Made by a program: the position numbers and the translations under genes. From positions 62,001 to 126,000 of the forward strand of contig JAEWGO010000023.1 in the NCBI GenBank assembly GCA_023388255.1: 64,000 nucleotides of DNA, given 5' to 3'. The notes beneath the pieces were generated by a model. It saw nothing but the letters and a program-made list of their open reading frames with translations, ran no database searches and was not told where the DNA came from. Position 1 is the stretch's first letter. Every line of letters begins with the position of its first letter. Shown here one piece after another: positions 9,079 to 16,508 of the stretch. Source of the DNA: Pseudomonadota bacterium. GTDB lineage: Bacteria; Pseudomonadota; Gammaproteobacteria; Xanthomonadales; Rhodanobacteraceae.

Positions 9079-10280
9079 GGCGCGCGATGCGGCGCGCAGC
9101 GTTCGTTGTCGCGGTGGCTGCAAGCTGGCTCGTGCTGCTGCTGTGGGCAGCCGACGTCGACTGGCATGCGCCGATCTCGCCGGACACGAATCGCACGTTC
9201 GCCGGCAGTGATTTCCGCGCGGTGTTCGGCACAGCCGAGCCGCGCGACGGGGCGTTGCATGTCGACTCCGCTGGCGATGATTTCTCGGCATTGCAGTCGA
9301 TCGCCGTGCCGAGTGTCGATGCGGCGATGTTCCCGATCCTGCGCTATCGCTTCGCGCATTTTCCGCGCACGCTGGAGTTGTCGTTGATGTTCCGCACGGC
9401 CGAACATCCCGACGACGTGCAGACGATCTCGCTGCCTTGGCCCGGCAAGGGCGTGTCGACCTTCGACCTTTCGCACGTCGAGGCATGGAAAGGAACCATC
9501 ATCGAACTCGGTTTCGCGCAGTTCGCGACCGCGCACAACGTGCCGCCCGAACTGGGCTTCAAACCGTTCGACCTGCGCGACGTGCGGTTGTGGTCGCCCT
9601 CGTGGCGCGGCGATCTCGCCGCGCTGGCGACCGACTGGCTCGGCGCGTGGCCGTGGAGCCAGCGCTCGGTGCATGCGCTTGGCCGCGAAGGCGATGTGCG
9701 CGGTGCACGGTCGGCAGTCCTCGTCGTCGCGATCGCGGCGGCGCTCGCGATCGCATGGGCGGCGGCGTTGCTCGGGTTGCGCGGGCGACGATTGCTGTTC
9801 ACGACGGCTGCGGCCGTCGCACTGTCGTGGCTTGCACTCGACTTGCGCTGGCAATCGGGCCTCGTGCATCGGCTGCTGGCGGCACGCACGCTGTATCAAG
9901 GGCTGCCATGGCCGGAACGCGAGCGCATCGTCGGCGACAGCGAGATCGTCGATGCGGCCGATGAACTGCGTGCATTGCTGAACGGCTCGCCGAAGTCCTC
10001 GCGGATTCTTGTCGCCGCCGGCAGTCGCTACCAGACCTTGCGCCTGATCTGGCACCTGTTGCCACTCAACGTCGGCGAGTTCGCGCTGACCAAGGTCGTC
10101 GGCGTCGCCATGCCGGAGGGAAGCGTGATCGTGTTTTTCGACAACGACGCATGGCGCGAGAATGCGTCCGTGCGCGCGTTGCTCGCGCACAGCCAGCGCA
10201 TGCACGCATCCGCAGCGCTGCATGCGGACGGTTTCGACGATCAGCGTCTGGTCGTGTTCCGGTATCACCATGCGCGCTGA
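9075..10280 (+). CDS. membrane-anchored protein of unknown function
   Basis: A 401-residue protein I do not recognise. Residues 8-26 form an N-terminal membrane segment (AFVVAVAASWLVLLLWAA). A soluble periplasmic-looking part of about 190 residues follows, which may be a beta-sandwich (RTLELSLMFRTAEHPDDVQ). Two membrane segments come next near 222-245 and 252-268, and then a C-terminal soluble domain (SSRILVAAGSRYQTLRLIWHLLPLN). It starts in the DUF455 stop (ATGA) and overlaps the next membrane-protein gene by 11 bases. Overlap on both sides indicates a tight operon. A role beside the following GT-C-like protein is only an inference. Confidence 0.7.
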   Translation: MRRAMRRAAFVVAVAASWLVLLLWAADVDWHAPISPDTNRTFAGSDFRAVFGTAEPRDGALHVDSAGDDFSALQSIAVPSVDAAMFPILRYRFAHFPRTLELSLMFRTAEHPDDVQTISLPWPGKGVSTFDLSHVEAWKGTIIELGFAQFATAHNVPPELGFKPFDLRDVRLWSPSWRGDLAALATDWLGAWPWSQRSVHALGREGDVRGARSAVLVVAIAAALAIAWAAALLGLRGRRLLFTTAAAVALSWLALDLRWQSGLVHRLLAARTLYQGLPWPERERIVGDSEIVDAADELRALLNGSPKSSRILVAAGSRYQTLRLIWHLLPLNVGEFALTKVVGVAMPEGSVIVFFDNDAWRENASVRALLAHSQRMHASAALHADGFDDQRLVVFRYHHAR

Positions 10281-11697
10281 CTACGTCCTCGCGTGGCTGT
10301 TGCCGCTGTTTGCCGGTGCCGGCGTCTGCTGGCTTGCCGGCACCCAGCGACTCCGTGGCCAGATGGCAGCGGCGATCGGCACTGGCTGGATCGTCGGCCT
10401 GATGCTGGTCGCGGCATGCGTGCGCCAGACGGTGCAGTCGGGCGCCACGCATGCGTTCTCGCAGGCGATGCCATGGCTGATCGCGCTCGCCCTGCTGGCG
10501 TGGGCGCTCGCGGGACTGCGTCTTTGGCGTGCGCGCTCGAAGCCGGTTGCGGCGCTCATGCCTTCGCCGCGCATGGCAATCGGATGGCACATCTTGTGGT
10601 GGTTGCTGCTGCTGATGATCGTCGTGCGCCTGCTGCTGCTCGGCGACGAAGCAGCATTGCGGCCGGTATTTCCGTGGGATGCATGGTCCGCATGGGCGAT
10701 CAAGCCGAAGACCTGGATGCTGCTCGGTCACGTGGAGTCGTACGTGCCGATGTCCGATTGGCTGGCGAATGCCGCCGACGCGACGCGCACCGCGACGACG
10801 TGGAACTACCCCGAATTGCTGGCCTGGATCCAGCTCTGGTTCGCCAGCGCGGCCGGCGGCTGGAACGAACCGCTGGTCGACATCGTATGGTGCGGCGCAC
10901 TCACCGCGTTCGCACTGGCCGCCTACGGCTACTGGCGAGGCATCGGGCTGGCGCCGTGGCTGGCGATGGCGCTTGTGTACGCGTTCGTATCGTTGCCGCT
11001 GGTCGATGCGCACGTCGCGCTGGCCGGGTATGCGGACCTGTGGGTTGGCGTCGTGCTCGGCCTGTCGACCTTGGCGTGGTCGCGCTGGCTGCTGTTTCGC
11101 GAGCGCGGGCAATGGTTGCTTGGTGTGGGACTGGCGCTGTGCCTGCCGGCGATCAAGCTCGAAGGCGCGATCTGGCTGCTCGCGTTCTCCGCGGTCGTCG
11201 TGCTGGACCTGTTGCCGGCGCGCTGGCGCTGGAAGGTCGCCGGTGCAACGGTCGTCGCCATTGCGGCGGGATTGATGCTGGGCGGGTTTTCGCTGCCGAT
11301 GCTCGGCCTGGGCTGGGTGCATGTCGCCTGGGGCAGCGTGACGATTCCTGGTATCGCCACATTCAAATTGACCTGGCACGCGGTCGGCGGCGCGATGCTC
11401 GCCAGCCTGTTCACGCTGCCGAACTGGCATCTGCTCTGGTATCTGCTGCCCGTGCTGTTGGCATGGCGTTGGCGCACGTTGATGCGTGACCACGCTGCGC
11501 GCTTGCTCGGCGTACTCGTGCTGCTGCAGGCGCTGTTCCTGTTCGTGCTGTTTTTCTTCACCAGCGCGGCGGCATGGGCGGCGGATTTCACCAGCGCGAA
11601 CCGCTTGATCCTGCAGGTGGTGCCGACGGTGTTCGTGCTCGTGGCGGTGCTGCTGCGGGATGCCGGCTCGATGCGCTCGAATGCGAGAGATCCCTGA
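10270..11697 (+). CDS. polytopic membrane protein, possible GT-C type glycosyltransferase
   Basis: A 475-residue, strongly hydrophobic protein with roughly ten to twelve membrane segments. A large loop near residue 125-150 contains FPWDAWSAWAIKPKTW, with acidic and aromatic residues. This is the general layout of GT-C enzymes, which use lipid-linked sugars. No PMT or ArnT signature that I can name is complete, so the activity is inferred. The start ATG 10270 lies inside the end of the preceding gene. It converges on a GT4-DUF2304-GT2 operon, which supports a glycosylation theme. Confidence 0.65.
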   Translation: MRADYVLAWLLPLFAGAGVCWLAGTQRLRGQMAAAIGTGWIVGLMLVAACVRQTVQSGATHAFSQAMPWLIALALLAWALAGLRLWRARSKPVAALMPSPRMAIGWHILWWLLLLMIVVRLLLLGDEAALRPVFPWDAWSAWAIKPKTWMLLGHVESYVPMSDWLANAADATRTATTWNYPELLAWIQLWFASAAGGWNEPLVDIVWCGALTAFALAAYGYWRGIGLAPWLAMALVYAFVSLPLVDAHVALAGYADLWVGVVLGLSTLAWSRWLLFRERGQWLLGVGLALCLPAIKLEGAIWLLAFSAVVVLDLLPARWRWKVAGATVVAIAAGLMLGGFSLPMLGLGWVHVAWGSVTIPGIATFKLTWHAVGGAMLASLFTLPNWHLLWYLLPVLLAWRWRTLMRDHAARLLGVLVLLQALFLFVLFFFTSAAAWAADFTSANRLILQVVPTVFVLVAVLLRDAGSMRSNARDP

Positions 11698-11704
11698 AGG
11701 GATC
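11689..11704. terminator. short hairpin between convergent operons
   Basis: GATCCC-TGAA-GGGATC is a perfect six-base-pair hairpin spanning the stop of the membrane-protein gene. There is no T-run, so termination is uncertain. Confidence 0.3.
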
Positions 11705-11740
11705 GTGGGGTGACGATCCGAGTGTCACGCAGGGGCGCTT

Positions 11741-12892
11741 CTACGCTAGGGATTGCAGCGCCACGCGATAGATCGCGCGAGTCGCCTGTACCGATCGGTC
11801 CAGCGTGAACGTGTTCTGCCAGCGTGCGCGGCCGGCGACACCTAGTCGTTGGCGCAAGAAACCATCGTCGCGGATCCGCGATAACGCATCGGCCAGCGCT
11901 GCCGGATCGTTGGGCGGCACGAGCAATCCGGTTTCGCCATCGACGACCACTTCGCCGACGCCCGAACCGCTGATTGCGCTCGCGATGACCGGCAGGCCCG
12001 CGCGCATCGCTTCGAGCAGAACCAGGCCGAACGCCTCGCCGCGATCGCGCGAGGGCAGCACGAACGCGTCGGCGGACTCGTATGCGGAAGCCAGCGCGTC
12101 ATCGTCGAGCTCACCGGCGAACGCGATGCGTTCGGCAACGCCGTGTTGCGCAGTGAGCGCATGCAGCTCGCGCTCGCATTCGCCGCTGCCAACCAGCAAC
12201 AGATCGGCGCCCGAGGCACGGGCGAGCGCCTCGATCAATACATCGAAGCCCTTGTAGCGGCTGAGTCGGCCGACGGCGAGCAGACGCAGTCCTGCGCTTT
12301 TCCGCCACGATTCGAATGATCCCGCATTGCGGGATGGCTCGGCGTCGTCGATGCCGAGCGGCACGACCTGCGTTTTTGCATGCCAGTCCGCCAGCGCGGG
12401 GCTTGCATCGAGATAGGGCCGTGAAGTCGCGATGATCGCCTGCGCGCGCCGCAGCACGGATTGCTCGAACGGCCGGTAGGCCCGGTATGCCCGGCGCAGG
12501 CGCCAGTCCGGTGAATCCGGCGGCACGTCGGCGTGCCAGTGCACGATCCACGGCAGGCGCCGCGCGGCCGGCAACAGCAGCGCCGCGAAGCAGGACGGAT
12601 TCGGGAAATGCAGATGCAGCAGGTCCGGCCGGAACTCGCGCAACGCACGTGCGAGTTCGAACGGGAAACCCGGACTCAGCGGCGTATAAACCGGCGCCGC
12701 GAGGCAGCCGGCGCGCCGCACCTCGACACCGCCGATGACCGATTGCGCGCGCCGCCACTGGCCCGGTCGCTGGTGGACCAGCACGCCGACCGCGTCGCCC
12801 TGGATCACGCAGGCTTCCGCCAGTGCCTGCGTATGGCGCTCGATGCCGCCGCGTTCGGGCGTGTAGTACTTGCCGAGATGGAGGATGCGCAT
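11741..12892 (-). CDS. glycosyltransferase family 4
   Basis: A 383-residue GT-B fold enzyme. The N-terminus MRILHLGKYYTPERGGIERH is the classic acceptor-side start of GT4 proteins. The C-terminal nucleotide-sugar domain contains LAVGRLSRYKGFDVLIEA and SRDRGEAFGLVLLEAMRAG, the E-x7-E region that contacts the donor. The end has DGETGLLVPPNDPAALADAL. It transfers a sugar from an NDP donor with retention; donor and acceptor are unknown. It is the last gene of the minus-strand GT2-DUF2304-GT4 set, with a gap of 18 bases to its neighbour. Confidence 0.9.
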   Translation of the reverse strand: MRILHLGKYYTPERGGIERHTQALAEACVIQGDAVGVLVHQRPGQWRRAQSVIGGVEVRRAGCLAAPVYTPLSPGFPFELARALREFRPDLLHLHFPNPSCFAALLLPAARRLPWIVHWHADVPPDSPDWRLRRAYRAYRPFEQSVLRRAQAIIATSRPYLDASPALADWHAKTQVVPLGIDDAEPSRNAGSFESWRKSAGLRLLAVGRLSRYKGFDVLIEALARASGADLLLVGSGECERELHALTAQHGVAERIAFAGELDDDALASAYESADAFVLPSRDRGEAFGLVLLEAMRAGLPVIASAISGSGVGEVVVDGETGLLVPPNDPAALADALSRIRDDGFLRQRLGVAGRARWQNTFTLDRSVQATRAIYRVALQSLA

Positions 12893-12910
12893 GCGACGGC
12901 GCAGTCGCGC

Positions 12911-13291
12911 TCAGGCCGCTTCGTCGTCGGCACCGGCGTCGCGCGGCGGACGTCCGCTGGCGCGGTCCAGTTCCTGTTCGAGGATCGCCAGCTTCTGGGT
13001 CAGGCGGCGAATCTGGCGCTCCTGTCTGGAGCGGTCGATATCGAGCTTGAGCAGGCGGATCAGCACCAGCGACAGGCCGACGATGATCGGCAGCACTGGC
13101 GCATAGCCGATGCCGCTGACGTGGCCGAGCCATACGACCACACCCGGGAACACGCCAAGCACGAACGTGGCCGCAGCGACGCCGAACCACCACACCGCAT
13201 ACGGCCCGTGCAAGTGATCGCGCCGGACGAGGAACAGGATCGCGCCGGCCAGCAACGCGCCGAGGATCGCCGAGGTGATCTGACTGGTCAT
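12911..13291 (-). CDS. DUF2304 family membrane protein
   Basis: A 126-residue protein with three hydrophobic segments (SAILGALLAGAILFLV, AVWWFGVAAATFVLGVFPGVV, VLPIIVGLSLVLIRLL). A short coiled coil follows (ERQIRRLTQKLAILEQELD), then an acidic tail. DUF2304 genes are commonly found directly after a GT2 gene, as here, where start and stop overlap by four bases. The family is thought to assist polyprenyl-linked sugar transfer, but this is not established. The ATG at 13291 is chosen because it overlaps the upstream stop. Confidence 0.8.
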   Translation of the reverse strand: MTSQITSAILGALLAGAILFLVRRDHLHGPYAVWWFGVAAATFVLGVFPGVVVWLGHVSGIGYAPVLPIIVGLSLVLIRLLKLDIDRSRQERQIRRLTQKLAILEQELDRASGRPPRDAGADDEAA

Positions 13292-14022
13292 GCCGCACCA
13301 CCCCCGGCGCGCGCGTGACGTCGACCGGCATCGAGCTGCGCAATGCACAACACGGTGGTGTGCAGCATGTATCGCGCCACCACCGGCCACGAGGCGAACA
13401 CGCGCGAATGGCCCTCGCGACGCGGCAGCATCGGCACCGGCGTCTCGGCAATGGCGAGTCCGTTCTTCGCAAGCAACATCAATACTCCGACATCCTGATA
13501 GTCGAGCAGGCTGGCCGCCGGGCCGGCGAGGATCTCGACCGCGCGGCCATCGTACAGGCGCAGCCCCGAGGTGAAATCGCCCAGCCCCAATCCGGTCAGT
13601 GTGCGCAGGTATTGCCACGCGATGCGCTTGGCGCGGCTGAGCCGCTGCACGCAAGTGCCAATGACGACGTTGGCGCCGTCCTTCGCCTGCGCCTCGAACA
13701 GCCTGGGCAACGATTCGGGCAGGTGCTGGCCATCTGCATCCAGCGTGATCACGCCGGCGAACCCGTTGCGCTGTGCGTAGCGGATGCCGGCCTGCGTCGC
13801 GCCCCAGGCGCCGAGGCCGAGCGGCAAGGTCAGCACGCTCGCGCCGGCGCCCCGCGCGGATGCCGCCGTTGCGTCCGTGCTCGCATCGTCGACCACCAGC
13901 ACTTCGCAGCCAAGTGCCGCCCGCACGCCCGACACCACGGCGGCCACCGTGGCGGCCTCGTCGCGTGCGGGAATCACCGCCAGGCAATCGGCGGAGCTGA
14001 GTGGGGCGCTGATGGAAGCCAC
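13288..14022 (-). CDS. glycosyltransferase family 2 (polyprenyl-phosphate sugar transferase type)
   Basis: A 244-residue GT-A enzyme with CLAVIPARDEAATV at the start, VVDDASTDAT, and the metal-binding TLDADGQHLPE near residue 95. The downstream DFTSGLRLYDG matches dolichyl/polyprenyl-phosphate mannose or glucose synthases, which load a sugar onto a lipid carrier on the cytoplasmic side. The start is a GTG at 14022; no in-frame ATG precedes the conserved fold. It leads the operon, and the DUF2304 gene overlaps its end. Confidence 0.88.
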   Translation of the reverse strand: MASISAPLSSADCLAVIPARDEAATVAAVVSGVRAALGCEVLVVDDASTDATAASARGAGASVLTLPLGLGAWGATQAGIRYAQRNGFAGVITLDADGQHLPESLPRLFEAQAKDGANVVIGTCVQRLSRAKRIAWQYLRTLTGLGLGDFTSGLRLYDGRAVEILAGPAASLLDYQDVGVLMLLAKNGLAIAETPVPMLPRREGHSRVFASWPVVARYMLHTTVLCIAQLDAGRRHARAGGGAA

Positions 14023-14199
14023 GGAGGCGGGCGAGCTGAAGGGGATCGCGATTCTGCGGATCGCGTGGGATCAGGTCAACGGCGGCGGGATCACCGATCC
14101 GTGCGCGGTCAGCAAGTCCGCAGCGCGTGCAACGGCTTTGCCTCTCCCGCTTGCGCGACAGGTCGACGCGCGCAGCGCTTCGGGTGATGGAAAGCGACG

Positions 14200-14292
14200 C
14201 GAACCATTTCCAGGCTGTGTGCCTGCGCAGAGGCCGTGGCGGAGCAGGTCATGCGGAGCCGTCGCACGTTGCTGCGCAAGTTGGCCGAATAG
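14200..14292 (+). pseudogene. remnant of an AbrB/MazE-type antitoxin gene
   Basis: Directly before the doc gene one frame reads AEAVAEQVMRSRRTLLRKLAE and stops at 14292, nine bases before the doc ATG. This resembles the C-terminal tail of the small AbrB/MazE antitoxins usually paired with Doc toxins of this kind. Upstream, that frame is closed by a stop at 14185-14187. Patches that could be the rest of the gene fall in the two other frames. Frameshift decay or a sequencing error would both explain this. The likeness is short and judged by eye. Confidence 0.35.
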
Positions 14293-14301
14293 GAGAGGCG
14301 C

Positions 14302-14739
14302 ATGACCGTCTGGCTCGAACGGACATTGATCCTCGCCATCCACGAGCGCCAGATCGCCGAACACGGTGGCGAGCAGGACGTTCGTGACGAAGGCCTGCTC
14401 GAATCGGCGTTGGCGCGCCCGTTCCAACTTGACGCCCATGGCGAACCCGCTCCCGACCTTGCCGATCTTGCCGCGGCACTGGCACAGCGACTTGCCCGCA
14501 ATCATCCATTCCTCGATGGCAACAAGCGCGCGGCGACGGTGGCGTGTGAAGTCTTCCTCAAGCTGAACGGCGTCGACCTGATGGTCGATGACGTAGCGCT
14601 TTACCCCCAATATCTCGGCCTCGCCGAAGATGGCCTCAGCGCCGAAGACTTCGCCGCCTGGCTGCGCAAGCACATCGTCGTGATCGGCAGTGGCCGTGTG
14701 CAGGAACCTGCGGAGAAGCACACAGTCGATGCGTCGTAG
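14302..14739 (+). CDS. doc: death-on-curing (Doc) family toxin
   Basis: A 145-residue Fic-fold protein. The Fic motif reads HPFLDGNKRAA at residues 68-78, the Doc variant with Lys in place of the second Gly. Doc inactivates elongation factor Tu by phosphorylation and so stops translation. The preceding sequence AGGAGAGG at 14291-14298 is a strong ribosome binding site for ATG 14302. Doc is normally encoded after its antitoxin; here only a broken remnant is visible. The C-terminal ~15 residues run past the usual Doc end. Whether the toxin is active cannot be told from sequence. Confidence 0.88.
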   Translation: MTVWLERTLILAIHERQIAEHGGEQDVRDEGLLESALARPFQLDAHGEPAPDLADLAAALAQRLARNHPFLDGNKRAATVACEVFLKLNGVDLMVDDVALYPQYLGLAEDGLSAEDFAAWLRKHIVVIGSGRVQEPAEKHTVDAS

Positions 14740-15132
14740 CTTCGACGTCCCATTTCGGAGGCGGACGTTCCATCTTGGGGAGCGCCGCGGTGCAGCGCTC
14801 CAGCCATCGCCAAGCCGCATCGGCGGGCAGTACCATTCGCTTCCGTATCCACGAAATCGAAAAAAGTTTCCGCGTCCGTGTCCGGTTCGTGCCCGGTCAT
14901 GCGTCATACAGCTCCGTGGGCTGGAGGCGTGCGCGCCGAAGGCCGGGAACGGACCACAGGCAGTTGGGGATTCCGTCTCAGTTCTGGCACGGTTAGCCAG
15001 GCCCACGCCCGCATGTGTTGACAGAGAGTGAGCCCTTCACTATCGTCCGCGCGGATCGGGCTTGGTTAACCAGTATTCACAACCAACGGGGATGGGGACT
15101 GCAACCCGCCCGAGACACTCTGGGAGATTCTC
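14740..15132. other. gene-poor spacer of 393 bases
   Basis: No convincing gene on either strand. It holds a small hairpin GAGCGC/GCGCTC at 14780-14800 and the promoter at 15018-15046. The last ~85 bases would be the leader of the secreted-protein gene at 15133. Confidence 0.6.
15018..15046 (+). promoter_or_regulatory. strong sigma-70-type promoter
   Basis: A consensus -35 TTGACA (15018-15023), a 17-base spacer, and a -10 TATCGT (15041-15046). Transcription would start near 15053 and give a leader of about 80 bases before the ATG at 15133. This is the best promoter match seen in the window. Confidence 0.65.
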
Positions 15133-15894
15133 ATGAATGCAAAGATGAAAGTGCTTTCGCTGGCGATGGTGGGTCTGTTCGGCTTCGCGGGTGCGGCTTC
15201 GGCTGCCTGTCCGGCTGGTCCGACGACGACCGAAGGTGGCGCGTGGTCGAGCAAGTTCGTGACAACCGGTTCCGCGTTTGCCATCGTTGATGGTGGTCTT
15301 GAGCCGACTTCGCCGAGTGCGTGTAAGGCGACTTCGGCATTGGCTGCTTCTACAGCTGCTGCTGCGACGGTCACGGACAATTCGCCTGCCAACGAGCCGT
15401 CCTATCGTTTCCAGTTCTTGGTTGATCCGAGCGCTTTTGGGAACTTCGGTTCGACCGACTCGGTTGTTTTGTTCCGCTCTAACGCTGCTGCAGCTGCGAA
15501 CGGACGTTCAAATATGTTGACCGTCTATATGGTTGCAGGCCCGGCTGGTGCCAAGCGATTGCGCTTCGTGGCTTCGTGCGGTGCGGCGGGCTTCGTGTGC
15601 GGTCAAAATTATGCTGTGGATCTTCCCGCTGGTGTGACTCGCGTTGAAGGTAAGCTGACGACCGGCGCTGCCGCTGCGGGTGCGTTCTCCTATTGGGTAA
15701 ATGCGGCGCAGGGTACGGCGGAACCTACGTCATCGGGTAACATTCCCAATCTCGACAATGCAGCTTGGGTTGGTGTCAAGTCGGCGATTCTCGGTTTGGC
15801 AGCTCCGACTACGACGTTTAAGAACGCACATGCTAATCAGGCAGCTGGTTTTGATGCGTTTGATTCGCGTCGACAGACCTACATTGGTTGGTAA
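15133..15894 (+). CDS. secreted protein of unknown function
   Basis: A 253-residue protein. Residues 1-24 are a signal peptide ending in AASA before the mature ACPAG. The mature part is rich in Ala, Gly, Ser and Thr, with Cys at about 26, 61, 152 and 157, which could form disulfides. I do not recognise the family. GGGAG lies just upstream of ATG 15133. Codon choice is unusual for the window, with many GCT, GTT, GGT and TCG/TCT codons, which may reflect high expression or transfer. It is followed after 38 bases by another secreted-protein gene, likely in the same transcript from the promoter at 15018. Confidence 0.75.
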   Translation: MNAKMKVLSLAMVGLFGFAGAASAACPAGPTTTEGGAWSSKFVTTGSAFAIVDGGLEPTSPSACKATSALAASTAAAATVTDNSPANEPSYRFQFLVDPSAFGNFGSTDSVVLFRSNAAAAANGRSNMLTVYMVAGPAGAKRLRFVASCGAAGFVCGQNYAVDLPAGVTRVEGKLTTGAAAAGAFSYWVNAAQGTAEPTSSGNIPNLDNAAWVGVKSAILGLAAPTTTFKNAHANQAAGFDAFDSRRQTYIGW

Positions 15895-15932
15895 TTTTGG
15901 CGACTGTTTTTAAAACTATTACGGAGTGAACG

Positions 15933-16436
15933 ATGAAGCGTAATCTGATCGTGGCATCCCTTGGTGCGCTGGCAATGGGCGCACTGTTCAGCGCCTCCGC
16001 TGGTGCTCAGACGTGCGCGGCACCGCTGGCTTGGCAGCCGGATGCAACCGGAAATCCTCCGATTTCTGGAACAACATGTGGTGGCGATACCACGGCTGGC
16101 GGCTATTGTGGCGGTAACTTTGACGCGCCGGGCCCGGCGTATGTCATCAAATCGACCTTTGCTGCGAGCCGTACGTTCCAGAAAATTTCGCTTACGGGCA
16201 GTGGGTTTGACCCAGTGATCTACATGTCGCGTGTTAGCGACGGTTGTGGTGTGAACGCCGGTTGCGGCCCGACCGGCGATCCGGGCGCGCCTATTTCCAC
16301 TGCCGATGTTCCGGATGGCGATTGGTTCATCATCGTTACCGCCGCTAACTTTGATAGCGCGGGTGCTTGCGGAACGTTTAATGCTTCGACCGAAGGTACG
16401 TTCCCGGTGACGCTGCAGAACTTCACCGTCAGCTGA
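15933..16436 (+). CDS. secreted PPC-like domain protein
   Basis: A 167-residue protein with a signal peptide ending ASAGA before QTCAAP. The mature part resembles the bacterial pre-peptidase C-terminal (PPC) type beta-sandwich: FQKISLTGSGFDPVIYMS, paired Cys, then PDGDWFIIVTAANFDSAGAC. PPC domains usually sit on secreted peptidases; here the domain stands alone, so a binding or structural role is more likely. Six Cys residues suggest disulfides. GGAG at 15921-15924 precedes ATG 15933. A clear terminator follows at 16463. Confidence 0.65.
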   Translation: MKRNLIVASLGALAMGALFSASAGAQTCAAPLAWQPDATGNPPISGTTCGGDTTAGGYCGGNFDAPGPAYVIKSTFAASRTFQKISLTGSGFDPVIYMSRVSDGCGVNAGCGPTGDPGAPISTADVPDGDWFIIVTAANFDSAGACGTFNASTEGTFPVTLQNFTVS

Positions 16437-16462
16437 TCCAGATTGCCTTTGCTTTGAAGAAA

Positions 16463-16495
16463 CCTGCCTGCGGTGACGCAGGCGGGTTTTTTTTT
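16463..16495 (+). terminator. rho-independent terminator after the two secreted-protein genes
   Basis: CCTGCCTGCG-GTGA-CGCAGGCGGG forms a ten-base-pair stem with one G-T pair, followed by a run of nine T. It closes the 15133-16436 transcript. Confidence 0.88.
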
Positions 16496-16508
16496 GGAAA
16501 TTCGACCA

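Noticed and set aside
9437..9964. Plus-strand frame of 175 codons within the 9075 gene
   Set aside because: It is Arg/Ala-rich and lies in another frame of a convincing membrane protein.
14127..14387. Plus-strand frame of 86 codons overlapping the doc start
   Set aside because: Its sequence resembles no antitoxin and it runs into doc out of frame. Only the short tail in the other frame was kept as a relic.
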